From positions 868,001 to 932,000 of the forward strand of contig JACGCN010000018.1 in NCBI GenBank assembly GCA_014905825.1: a stretch of 64,000 nt of DNA. Direction: 5' to 3'. The notes beneath the pieces were generated by a model, which searched no databases, was not told where the DNA came from, and saw nothing but the letters and a program-made list of their open reading frames with translations. The DNA is from Lyophyllum atratum. Taxonomy: Eukaryota > Basidiomycota > Agaricomycetes > Agaricales > Lyophyllaceae. This document shows positions 55,064-64,000 of the stretch, piece after piece. Made by a program: the position numbers and the translations under genes. The number at the start of each line of letters is the position of its first letter. The first letter of the stretch is position 1.

Positions 55064-57787
55064 ATGTCAAGGTCTGTCTGCACTATTCTCTGTATCTAGT
55101 ATACGTCAGTGACGAGTCGCGCAGACAATCCTTCTCCCCAGGTTCTCCCTCATGAAATTTCCAGGACGCAATTCCCAGGCGTTATCACGGCCTGAAAAGG
55201 ACAAAGCGCGATACACACATTTCGAAACTCAGCGGAACAATGCCTTCCAGGATAGCTTATACGAGTTCCAGCGTGAATTTTCCGAGGAGCAGAACACTCA
55301 GGCAGCTGGAGAGCAGGCGCGGGCGAAGGAGTTTGATGAGATAATGGCCGAGGACAACGACCGTTTCGAGAGAAACCAGAAACGCCGGGAACGATCGTTT
55401 CTAGAAGCCGATACGCAACAAGAGGAAGTTTTCCAGGATAATGAAGCTGGAAGAGAGAAGCTTTTCTTAGACGGGCAACGTAGTCGAGCAACTGCATTCG
55501 AAAACCAGCAGAATGCCCTCGCCAAAGGCTCGGAATGGCATACTTCGGCTCGAGAGACGCTCCTCTCACAAGGCCGTCAGGAGAGAAAGGATGCCTGCGC
55601 AGCGATAGACGCAGCGTTACTGGATCAGTTTAACAAGCTGATGGCCAGCCAAGAGAATTGTTTTGTTATCGAAGAGCGTCGACGGGACGACGTCGTCGAA
55701 AAGCTGGTAAGTTAGTTATGGGCTTACTATCTGATGTAATTTCAATGTCATGAGCTTGCAGTGCGACAGCAGAACGATGTCCAAGTCCAGCTCATCCATG
55801 CCCAATGACGGAGTAGACATCTCTCCAAGTATCCAAGTACCAGTGGTTACCGAACCAACTGAATGGCGTCCATCCGCACTTCCTGTAACTGTGATCGCTG
55901 AAGTCGAGTCAGATAGACCGTCGATTCGCGGGCGTCGGAGCCGCTCGAGGTCACTCCACACACCTGCCCGCCCTCCAACGATTGTGTCTTTGAGGTCACT
56001 CCACACACCTCCCCCTCCAACGATTGTGCCTTTCGAATTTACGCGTCGATCCCGGAAGTATTCGTCGCGTTCCTCGAGCTATAGTCGCTCACGATCTCCT
56101 TCCATCTATCGAAATGTGCCTCCTGTAGTGGATATGCCATCACGATCTGCGTCACGTTCCCGGAGTCGGAGTCGCCCGCGGTCTCCTTCCGTCGTATCCG
56201 TCCCACCATCAAAGGCGCCTCCCGTAGTAGAGATGCCACCATCATGGGTATCACGTCCCCGGAGTCGGAGTCGCTCGTGGTCTCCTCCCACCGCTGTTGA
56301 CCCGCTCAGTGCGGCCTCAGATGACAGCAACATGGGAGATCCGCTTCACAAGCGTTTTACCAATGCGCAGCAGGAGCGTCTACAGGCCTTTTTAGGTGAC
56401 GAGAGGCAGAGGGAGAGCCGCTTCCAGGCAGCAGAGGACCGGCGAGAGGGGGCTGAGCATGAACGGACTATGTCTTTCGAACATCTAGAAGGGAAGCGCT
56501 CATCGAAGGACCGGGCTTTGCAGAATGCACAAGAAGAACACTTCTGCAGTGCGGAGGCGGTCCGCACTGAAGGAAACATTCGCAGGGAAGAAGTGTTTAG
56601 TGCTGCGGAGGAACGCCGGTCCCAGGCGTTCGACATGTCGCTCTTGCTTATCGGGAAGCAGGCGGAGGCTGAGGACAGTCTTGAAAACGAGTTCATGAAG
56701 CATTCGATGGATGTTACCGAGTCGTTGAGCAAGCGACAGATCATCAAGTTGGTGGCGGCGAGGGACGACCAATGGGTCCGCTTCAGAGAGGCCCAGCGGC
56801 GCCGTGATGCGCAAATGGCGTCAGCGTTTCCTAGAATCCCAAGCCCCAGCCCTGAACAGTCAAGCATCCCAATTGATGATCATTCAATACTCAGGCCCCA
56901 AATTATTATTCAACGGCCCGTGGCAAGTGAAGTGAGTACATCGTCAAACTTCGCTATAACACGTTGGTGAAGTTACCTGTTTTCAGTATCATACATACTA
57001 CTATCCTAGGCGCCCTGTTACCCCTGAAGCTCTTGCTAGTCGTGATTCACGCATAGTGGACGACTCTCGCGTTCGTCCGTTCTCGCCTCCGACAGGCTTC
57101 GTGAGTGTCTTTTGATATAGAGCGTCTCCTCAGATTACTCACTATTTCAAGGCCCCTACTGCGTTGTTCAGGGGTCCCAATGTGCAAGATTCACTCCCAG
57201 TGCCTCATACCACAAATATCGTCCACCACGAGTTACAACAGGATATAGCGGCTCAGGATCTCCAGCGGGGGCACCAGTATATTTTCGAGCGCTGTCAAGC
57301 TTGGAGAGAAGAGGCATTCCAGAGGGGTATCAGGAGACGTCGCCATATCTTCAGCACCAACGAAGCGAGACGTCAAGCCGAATTTGAGGCACAGCAGCGA
57401 GTGCGAAAAGCGGTCTATGAGGAGAAAGAAACAGCCCGGGGAGATGACTTCAAGATGGCCCAACAGCGGCGGGAGACGTTGTTTCGGGCCGCAGAACGAG
57501 GCAGGGCGATTGAATTTCATCGCAAAGAGAAGGAGAGGGATAAGACATTCGGATCCTCGCAGCAACAAAGGGCCGAGAAGTTCTATCGGAAGCAGCAGGA
57601 GTTGCAGACGAAATGCTTTGAGGCGGAGAAGAGGCGGTTTTCGGAGCTTGAGACTTGGAGTACCCGTTTACTGCAGGAAAGGGAGAGCGAGCAGATGGAA
57701 GAATACACGAGAGAGGAAGCGTGGCGGGAGGATGAGTTCGAGAAATTACTCGAGGCATATGGATCAAAGCGAGGGAGTGATTATTGA
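55064..57787 (+). CDS. Array copy 1: Arg/Glu-rich helical protein with 11-residue Phe repeat
   Basis: Not a family I recognise. Five exons: 55064-55071 (ATGTCAAG), 55142-55706, 55762-56931, 56987-57100, 57152-57787, total 2493 nt or about 830 residues with every join in frame. Exon 2 is helical: RFERNQKRRERSFLEADTQQ and following, with Phe at exact 11-residue spacing, ending in a Cys-containing segment (NCFVIEERRRDDVVEKL). Exon 3 opens with a disordered Ser/Arg/Pro linker (RSRSRPRSPSVV, RPRSRSRSWSPP) that resembles SR domains. A second helical block follows (RFTNAQQERLQAFLGDERQR; Phe spacings of 11, 18 and 22). Exon 4 is a Pro/Tyr/Arg-rich linker ending FSPPTGF. Exon 5 is a third helical block with about ten consecutive 11-residue units (IFSTNEARRQAEFEAQQRVR), stop at 57785-57787. 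No signal peptide or membrane span. Likely a cytosolic or nuclear filament-like or scaffold protein; that is inference. Confidence 0.85.
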
Positions 57788-58183
57788 ACGTTGGAAGCCT
57801 GGATCCTTGGATAATGATACGTTATTCTCCGAAACAGGGATGAAAAGCGTGATGAGATATGAGGACGTTTGTTTGACGCGGCCTTAGGCTTGGTCAACAA
57901 ATTTGGTTGATCCTCCGAGCACCCACCGCCGGCAGCGTTCAATTACGCCTAGGTATTCGGCGTTTTTGCTCCCTCCAGCGTTCTAGTGTTTTTGCTTGCA
58001 GCATTTACCGTATACTAACCCAAGCTGTGGCCCTTCCGCCCCGAATGCTGTTACCCTCGCCGGTTATGCCCAACGACATGTCGGCGCCGTCACAGCCATC
58101 ACATCGTGATTAGAATTTAGCGCCCATGGATAAAGGTTCGGACACTGGCAGGCAGCTCTTCACACCAACACCTGTGTACGAGT
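57788..58183. other. Spacer between array copies 1 and 2
   Basis: 396 bp containing the 3' side of copy 1 and the upstream of copy 2. No coding signal. The equivalent spacer between copies 2 and 3 is 266 bp (60633-60898). Confidence 0.6.
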
Positions 58184-60632
58184 ATGTCAAGGTCTGTCCC
58201 TAGAATTACCTGTCCTTCTGAGGGCATCGACTCACCTACGAATGATACAGAAACTCCTTCTACTTCTTCCCGTTCCGAGGTCGTAATTCTCAGAAATCGG
58301 CAGACACCAACGACGCCAGATATGCATTGTCCGAGGTTCAGCGCGATGACACGTTCCGCCAAAGCCTCTACGAGTTCCAGCAGGAGTTTTCAGAGGAGGA
58401 GAGGGGTCAGGCAGCTGGAGAGCAAGGGCGAGGGAAGGAGTTTGACGAGATGATGGTTCAACACCACGACGCATTTGAGACGAACAAAAAACGCCGGGAA
58501 GGTTTGTTTCGGGAGGCTGACGCACGGCAGGAGGAGAATTTCCAGAACAACGAGGCTGATCGGGAGATAGTATTTTACGAAGGACAAAGTAGTCGCGCTG
58601 CTGCATTCGAGAACGGTCAGGCTGGCCGCGCCAAGCGTTCAGAATGGTATAGTGCTGCTCGGCAGACGCTGCTCCTGCAAGGTCGTCAGGCAAGGAAAGA
58701 TGCTTGTTCTGCAATCGAGGATGCCTTCACAGATCAGCTCAACAAATTACTGGGGACTCAAGAAGATTGCTTTGTTCTCGACGAGCTTCGACGAGCCAGC
58801 ATTGTCAAAAAGCTGGTCAGCCAGTCCTGATTGTCTCTCCCGTTTATTCACCGCCATCTTTTGCGTCAGCTGGACGATGAAAGTGGGCTCAAGGCCAGTT
58901 CATTCGAAGCCAATGGCGCAGCAACAACTAGTCCACCGTTCTATCAAGCTGCAAGGAAAAGGACACCCTACTCCTACCAAGCCCCGGCAATTGTTGGATT
59001 TTCAACAGGACGGTTGGCGGGGAGTCCCTCGAGGATACCTCTCATCACCGAACACCGCCAGCACAGTCCAAATATAACACCAACCCATACACAAATATAC
59101 AGGTCTCCAATGTCAATATCCAGGGAGGTAGGGGTCTTGCAGCCTACCGCCCCTACCGCTAGGATATCACGGACCTCGGAGTCTAGCAAAATTATGGACA
59201 GTGATGCCGCGGGCCTCTCACTGACCATCAATGACCCGTTTGAAAAGCGATTCAAGGGCGCGCAGCAGGGGCGCCTGGAAGCCTTTTTGAAAGAGGAAAA
59301 GTGCAGAGAGAGCCGTTTCCAGGCAGTGGAGGCTGCACGAGAGGACGCAGAGGCTGAGAGGATTAAGGATTTCGATCAGAAGGAAAAGACTCGCTCGATG
59401 AAGTTTCAGGACATGCTGGGGTCGCACGAAGAACACTACCACGGCCGGGAAGTCATGCGCAGTAACGGAGACGTCCGAAGGGAAGAGGTGTTCAACGCTG
59501 CTAACGAACGCCGGTCCCATATGTTTGCCATGATGTTGTCGGAAATAGAAAAGCAGGCAGAGGCAGGGGATAGTCTTGAAGAGAGTCTCATGAACCACAT
59601 GAAGAGTACGACAGAGTCCCTCAGTACCAGGCACCTTGCACAACTCGACGTGATGCGGAGCTTGGTGTGCCTGTGGCCACATTGACATTACCCACATTCC
59701 CTCGCTCTCGTCGTACCCCGTCAGCATCTCCACCTGAAGGGCATCACACCGTCCCCGCCCCGACGATCATACACCCGGAAAGTAGAGGGTCTTCAGGAAG
59801 TAGGTCTTCGAGACCTGTGGCAGTGAGTGTATCATTGATCTTTAACGCGTTACCCTCTGATCCAGCTGCATCCAGTATGATCGCAACCACCACCATCGTA
59901 GTTACTCTCGTGGGGGCCGCTCATTCTCGCCTCCGATTGGCTTCGTGAGTGTTTCTCGTTCTACAACATCCTTCGAGAGCTTAACTTCTATCATAGTCTG
60001 CGGGAGCCTTGTTCAGAGGCCCGGGGGTGCAGGATCCACTTCCAACTTTTGGGTCGGAAAGTGTTATAAAGGAAGAGTCACGTCAGGACATGACGTTCCA
60101 GAAATTCCAACGCAGGTGTCAACACATATTTGAGAGCTCTCAAACACGCAGAGTAGATGCCTTTGAGAAGGGCAGCCTGAGGCGGCGACATGTATTCAGC
60201 GTCAATGAAGCTAGGCGCCAAGCCGATTTCGAGAGGAAGCAGCGAGCGCGTAGAGCAACGTTCCAAGAGAAAGAAGGCGCCCGGGAAGACGACTTCAAAA
60301 AGGCTCAGGGACAGCGGGAGACATTATTCCGAGAGGCTGAACGAGTGCGGGAAGTCGCCTTCCATCGCAGAGAGCGTGCTAGAGATAAGGCATTCAGACA
60401 GGCGCAGGACGGCAGGGCCGAGATATTCCACAAGAAGCAGGAGCAGCTGCAAGTGAAGTGTTTTGAAGCTGAGCAGAGGCGGTCCTCAGAGCTGGAGACT
60501 TGGGGAGCGCGATTGCTGCATCGGAGTGAACGCGAGCAGAAGGAAATATACACGGCTCAAGAGGAGGCACGCGAGGATGCGTTTAAACGATCGCTCGGTG
60601 CATATGTGTTAAAGCGTCAACGTGGCCACTGA
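58184..60632 (+). pseudogene. Array copy 2: paralogue of the helical repeat protein with a frame-breaking deletion
   Basis: Same architecture as copy 1. Exons: 58184-58191 (ATGTCAAG), 58251-58815, 58870-59822, 59876-59944, 59997-60632. Exons 1+2 (573 nt), 4 (69 nt) and 5 (636 nt) are multiples of three, but exon 3 is 953 nt, one base short of a multiple. The cause is visible near 59657: RHLAQL is followed directly by the nucleotides that encode RRDA in copy 1, so about 49 nt are missing. The original frame then ends at a stop at 59683-59685 (CLWPH). Reading from the stop onward in the shifted frame recovers the family sequence (FPRSRRTPSASPPE, then exons 4 and 5 intact). Exon 5 is well preserved (IFSVNEARRQADFERKQRAR), so the break may be recent. 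The truncated product of about 462 residues could still be made. A sequencing error is an alternative. Confidence 0.75.
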
Positions 60633-60898
60633 TCATGGTCTAATCATGGTGTATACATTGTTGCAAACACGAGCCTGGGGTGCTGGAGTTCGGCATTGAA
60701 GCTTCAATGGTTTTCTGGTTCAGAAAGCTCAGCACTATGTCAATGTCAGGGAGAAGCGATGCGCCTGATTATCTGCGTGCGGGCGTTTATTTCGCAGGCG
60801 CACAGGCCATCTTGATTGACGCCCGAAGGTAAACGGGGCAACGTGGGCTATGTTATCAGTTTAACATCTATGCAACTGCATCCATTGCAAGATCATCG

Positions 60899-63432
60899 AT
60901 GTCAAGGTATGTCTCTAGTGTGCCGTCGTGATATTGTTCTGTTGTAAATGCTGGTATTGACGATACATGCAGGCCCTACCTGTCGTCCGAATCTGGGCAT
61001 CATTCCCAGGAGTCCCTGAATGCACCTTCATATGCACTGTCCCAACTACAAGACGACTACACTTCCCAGAAAACCCTCTATGAGTTTCTCCAGGAGTTCG
61101 CAGAGGAGGAGAAGGCTCAAGACGTTGGAGAGCAGGCGCGAAGTACAGAGTTCGATGAGATGATGGCCGGGTTTAACGAGGTATTTGAAACGAATCAGCA
61201 ACGTCAGGAGCGCTTATTCCTGGAGGCCGATGCACGTCAAGAAGAGACCTTCCAGAAAAAGGAGCCTCTGCGGGAGGCGGTATTCTCAGAAGGACAGATC
61301 AGCCGCGCAGCTGCTTTCGAAGTGGAACAAGCCAGCCGCGCCAAGCGCTCCGAATGGCACAGTGCAGCTCGGGAGATGCTCCTCGTGCAAGGCCGTCAAG
61401 GAAGGAAGGATGCTTGCGCTGCGGTTGATGCGGCCTTAGTCCAGCAGTTTGGTAAGTTGCTGAAGGCGCAGGAAGATTCTTTCAGTTCGGCAGAAAGTCG
61501 AAGAGATGGTATTGTCCAGAAGCTAGTAAGCAGGCCGCAATGACCTTAAGCGCTCTCACTAACACCGGACACCTTAGTTGGACGACAGCAAAGATCCCAA
61601 TTCCGATTCATCAGCGAACATTAGTTTCCCTGTTGGCATACCTCCCGTACCTGTCGGTTCACCCATGATACACGTTAGACCGTTAAGCCGTTCTTCGCGT
61701 TCTTGGAGTCCTCCGGCGTCTGGACGAACTTCACGATCTCCACGATCTCCAGAATCTCCACTGCCTATTGTTATCAGGCCAATTTCTACGCCTTTAGGAT
61801 CCACAGAGGAGGCGTCGCTGCCCACTGTTCTTGATTCCCTTGAGGCTCAATCCATCTTGCAGCGTTACATGGAGGACCGTTTTCAGGCAGCGGAGGCCGC
61901 GCGAGACCAGGCCGAAGTTGAGAGGACTGATGTTTTCGAACAAAAACAACAAGATCGCTCAAGAAAGTCTCGGGCTATGTTGGACTCACATACAGAGCAC
62001 TTTCGGAGCAGAGAGGCTGCGCGCACCGAAGGACACATTCGGCGCGAAGGACTATTCAACGTTGCACAAGGACGCCGGTCTCAGACATTTGATATGTCCC
62101 TGTCGCAGACAGAGACCCAAGTGGAAGCGGAGAATAGCCTTGAGGATAATCTCACGAAGCACATGAAAAACATGACGGAATCACTCAACAAAAGGCAAAT
62201 AGCACAACTCGAGGCCGAGAGAGAAGACCAGCTGACTCGCTTCCACGAAGCGCAGCAGCGTCGCTCTACAGTACTTGAGGCCTTGTCGCCACCGACCACA
62301 GGACTGCAGAGGAGCCAGAGACTGAGCCCAAGCCCAAGTTCTCAACATTACCCGCCGTACGTCTCAACGACGCCACCCCCTTCAGTTATCTACCCATCGA
62401 CGCCAACTCTTGTCCACCGACCCAGCTGGAGGGGCAGAAGCAGAAGCAGAAGCAGAAGCAGGACGCCCGTGACCCTGATCAGGAGCCCTAGTCCCAGGTT
62501 GATAGATGTGAGCCTATCATCGCTCTTCAAAATATCACACTCAAGTGATCGCCGTTAGCACCGCCCTCCTGTCATTATCCAGGGCCCACCCCCTCAGACC
62601 GCATTTGCTCGAGTCCCATCTGCTCAAGTTCCACCTGCTCGCGTTCGTCAGCCTCGTGCTCATCGTCCACCTTCACCACCAGTTGGTTTTGTGAGTCCGA
62701 TGTCATTTCTTTCCTTCAAAGTCGTTTATTCCTTTGAAGGCTGCTACTGCATTGTTCAGAGGCGCCAATGTACACCTGCTTCCAGTTCCTGGCTCGGATT
62801 ATGCTTCTACCATAGACTTGCGTCAGCAAATCTTTGAGATGTCGGAAATCAACCTCGAGGCTATCTTCAAGAAAGATGCCCAGAGGCGACATCATATATT
62901 CAGCGTGAACGAAACGAGGCGCCAATCCGAATTTCAGAAGAAGCAGCGAGCGCGCAAGACCGTGTTTACGGAAACAGAGGACGGCCACAACGATCAACAT
63001 AAGGAGGATCAGCGACGGCGTGAGATATCCTTCCAAGTTGCGGAACAAAAACGCGAGGTCGACTTTCATCACAATGAGAGCGCGAGAGATCTGGCATTCA
63101 AACTTGCACAAGACCAGAGGGCCGAGAAGTTTCATGCGACGCAGGAGGCGTTGCAGAAGAAATGTTTTGAATCCGAGCAGAGACGTCTTGCGGATCTGGA
63201 TTCCTGGGGTGACCAGTTACTGCGAGGAAGGAAGCGCGAGCAGGTAGAGATTTACAAGAGCGAAGAGGAAGCGCGCGAGGATGCATTCCAGCGATTGTTC
63301 ACGACCGAGACGCAGAAGGGCAAAAATAGCCCAATAGGGGATGATCAAAGCTCCACTGGTTCAATTGGCAGTTCGATCCCGGGAAGCTTTCGACGTGGGC
63401 GATCGTTTTTCTCAAAGAAGAAGGGATTGTAA
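60899..63432 (+). CDS. Array copy 3: Arg/Glu-rich helical protein with 11-residue Phe repeat
   Basis: Exons: 60899-60906 (ATGTCAAG), 60973-61525, 61578-62507, 62559-62690, 62740-63432; total 2316 nt, about 771 residues, all joins in frame. Helical block 1: RLFLEADARQEETFQKKEPL and following, Phe every 11 residues. The linker is shorter than in copy 1 and less SR-like, but an SR run (GRSRSRSRSRTP) appears after helical block 2 instead. Block 2: DRFQAAEAARDQAEVERTDV. Exon 4 linker is Pro/Ala/Arg-rich (QVPPARVRQPRAHRPPSPP). Block 3: HIFSVNETRRQSEFQKKQRA with about nine units, one of which has His in place of Phe. The C-terminus has an extra basic/Ser tail (GSFRRGRSFFSKKKGL) not seen in copies 1 and 2. 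The gene is complete. Function unknown. Confidence 0.85.
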
Positions 63433-63777
63433 ACAAATTTCCATACCGCTTGGTCTTACTCATTACGATCTCAGTTTGACTTCCGATATCTGATATACGA
63501 TCAACTTATGTTGCCCATTTGAAAGCTGTGAGTTGTACCTGCAGACATCGCGGATACTGGAGTAAAAGAAGGTAACTGAGAGGAGGTAATTAGTAAGGAG
63601 GAGTTGTGAATGAAATCATGTAGGCAGAGTATCCTGAGACGGGTCGATTCATACGTATTCCCATACCGAAATCTATGTCCGTGGTTAGACAAACATCAAG
63701 GACTTGAAAGTACTCTATACTTACCGCGTTGAGCTAGTTCAAGAACGGGTTAGAATTTCCTGCGCCATCTAGCAGGA
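63433..63777. other. Spacer between convergent genes, no gene seen
   Basis: 3' sides of array copy 3 (+) and the DUF4419-like gene (-). No coding signal. Confidence 0.5.
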
Positions 63778-64000
63778 CTACTCCCAAAACTCACTCCCCG
63801 CCTCCCGCTCCTCCCCCTTGACATACATGAACCACTGCGGCGCGGCCCTTACCGTATCTAGTCGTCCCTGTCCCTCCATAGTGAGCCCCACATGGCCCGC
63901 TAACATCGTACAATCCAGCTCCTCCCCCGTTTGCACGTCCACCACAAGCACGTCCACCTCGGCGTATCCCTCTGGCGCCTCCCATACCCTTGGAAAACAC
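63778..64000 (-). CDS. DUF4419-like protein, C-terminal fragment
   Basis: Minus-strand reading: VWEAPEGYAEVDVLVVDVQT, then MLAGHVGLTMEGQGRLDTVR and PQWFMYVKGEER, stop TAG at 63778-63780 after GSEFWE. The strand pattern, the AG-h-G turn, the LDTV and the aromatic-rich W(F/W)MYVK near the end match the C-terminus of DUF4419 proteins, which are widespread and uncharacterised in basidiomycetes. The rest lies beyond the window. Two other open frames overlap here but have Gly/Arg-rich nonsense content. Confidence 0.7.
   Translation of the reverse strand, partial: CFPRVWEAPEGYAEVDVLVVDVQTGEELDCTMLAGHVGLTMEGQGRLDTVRAAPQWFMYVKGEEREAGSEFWE

Noticed and set aside
56346..56867. Minus-strand Cys/Ser/Leu-rich frames opposite the array helical blocks
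   Set aside because: They are antisense images of Arg/Glu/Gln/Ala codons and occur opposite every copy in the same way.
59657..59822. An intron that would rescue the frame of array copy 2
   Set aside because: Available GT donors after 59650 have phases 0 or 2, and no AG acceptor before the next conserved exon restores the family frame without a stop.

Overview
The window is nuclear DNA from a filamentous basidiomycete, most likely an Agaricomycete. Genes are split by many short introns of about 45-65 nt, intergenic spaces are short, and the content is typical of that group: a copper radical (glyoxal) oxidase with WSC domains, a WOPR-type regulator, a DUF4238-TKL kinase fusion, a PL3 pectate lyase, a questin-oxidase-like protein, AUR1, and a multipass membrane protein with a basidiomycete-style C-terminus. 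No bacterial, viral or organellar features were seen. Intron joins were made by eye from GT-AG signals and family knowledge.

Layout. 0-2 kb: 3' truncated SAC3-type mRNA export factor (-). 2.2-2.5 kb: tiny Cys-rich protein (+). 4.3-6.7 kb: GH16 SKN1/KRE6-like beta-glucan assembly protein (-), with a 7-nt microexon. 6.7-10.7 kb: the emptiest stretch. 10.7-14.4 kb: membrane GT2-like glycosyltransferase (+). 15.4-19.9 kb: secreted WSC-copper radical oxidase (-). 22.0-23.5 kb: Gti1/Pac2 WOPR regulator (+) behind about 2 kb of upstream non-coding DNA. 24.3-24.6 kb: a MITE with 21-bp inverted repeats. 25.1-27.5 kb: membrane-anchored protein with 35-residue repeats (-). 29.3-31.6 kb: NUG1/nucleostemin GTPase (-). 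32.6-33.9 kb: PL3 pectate lyase (+). 34.4-36.7 kb: disordered acidic protein (-). 37.6-39.0 kb: multipass membrane protein (-). 40.0-40.9 kb: unrecognised spliced gene (-). 41.3-42.3 kb: 2-Cys peroxiredoxin (-). 43.2-45.7 kb: DUF4238-TKL kinase (+). 46.1-48.3 kb: S9 peptidase (+) followed by a degenerate copy of its own C-terminus. 48.6-49.8 kb: AT-hook-like nuclear protein (-). 50.4-51.7 kb: AUR1 (-). 52.6-54.3 kb: questin-oxidase-like protein (-). 55.1-63.4 kb: three head-to-tail paralogues of an unrecognised Arg/Glu-rich helical protein. 63.8 kb to the end: C-terminus of a DUF4419-like protein (-).

The most striking element is the 55-63.4 kb array. Each copy begins with the same 8-nt coding exon, shares five coding exons, and encodes long helical blocks in which Phe recurs every 11 residues. 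The middle copy has a deletion of about 49 nt that breaks the frame. I do not recognise the family. The other genes look like independent housekeeping, cell-wall and signalling genes rather than one pathway. Two of them (GH16, GT2) touch the cell wall and two (CRO, PL3) act on plant or wood polymers outside the cell, which fits a plant- or wood-associated saprotroph or pathogen.
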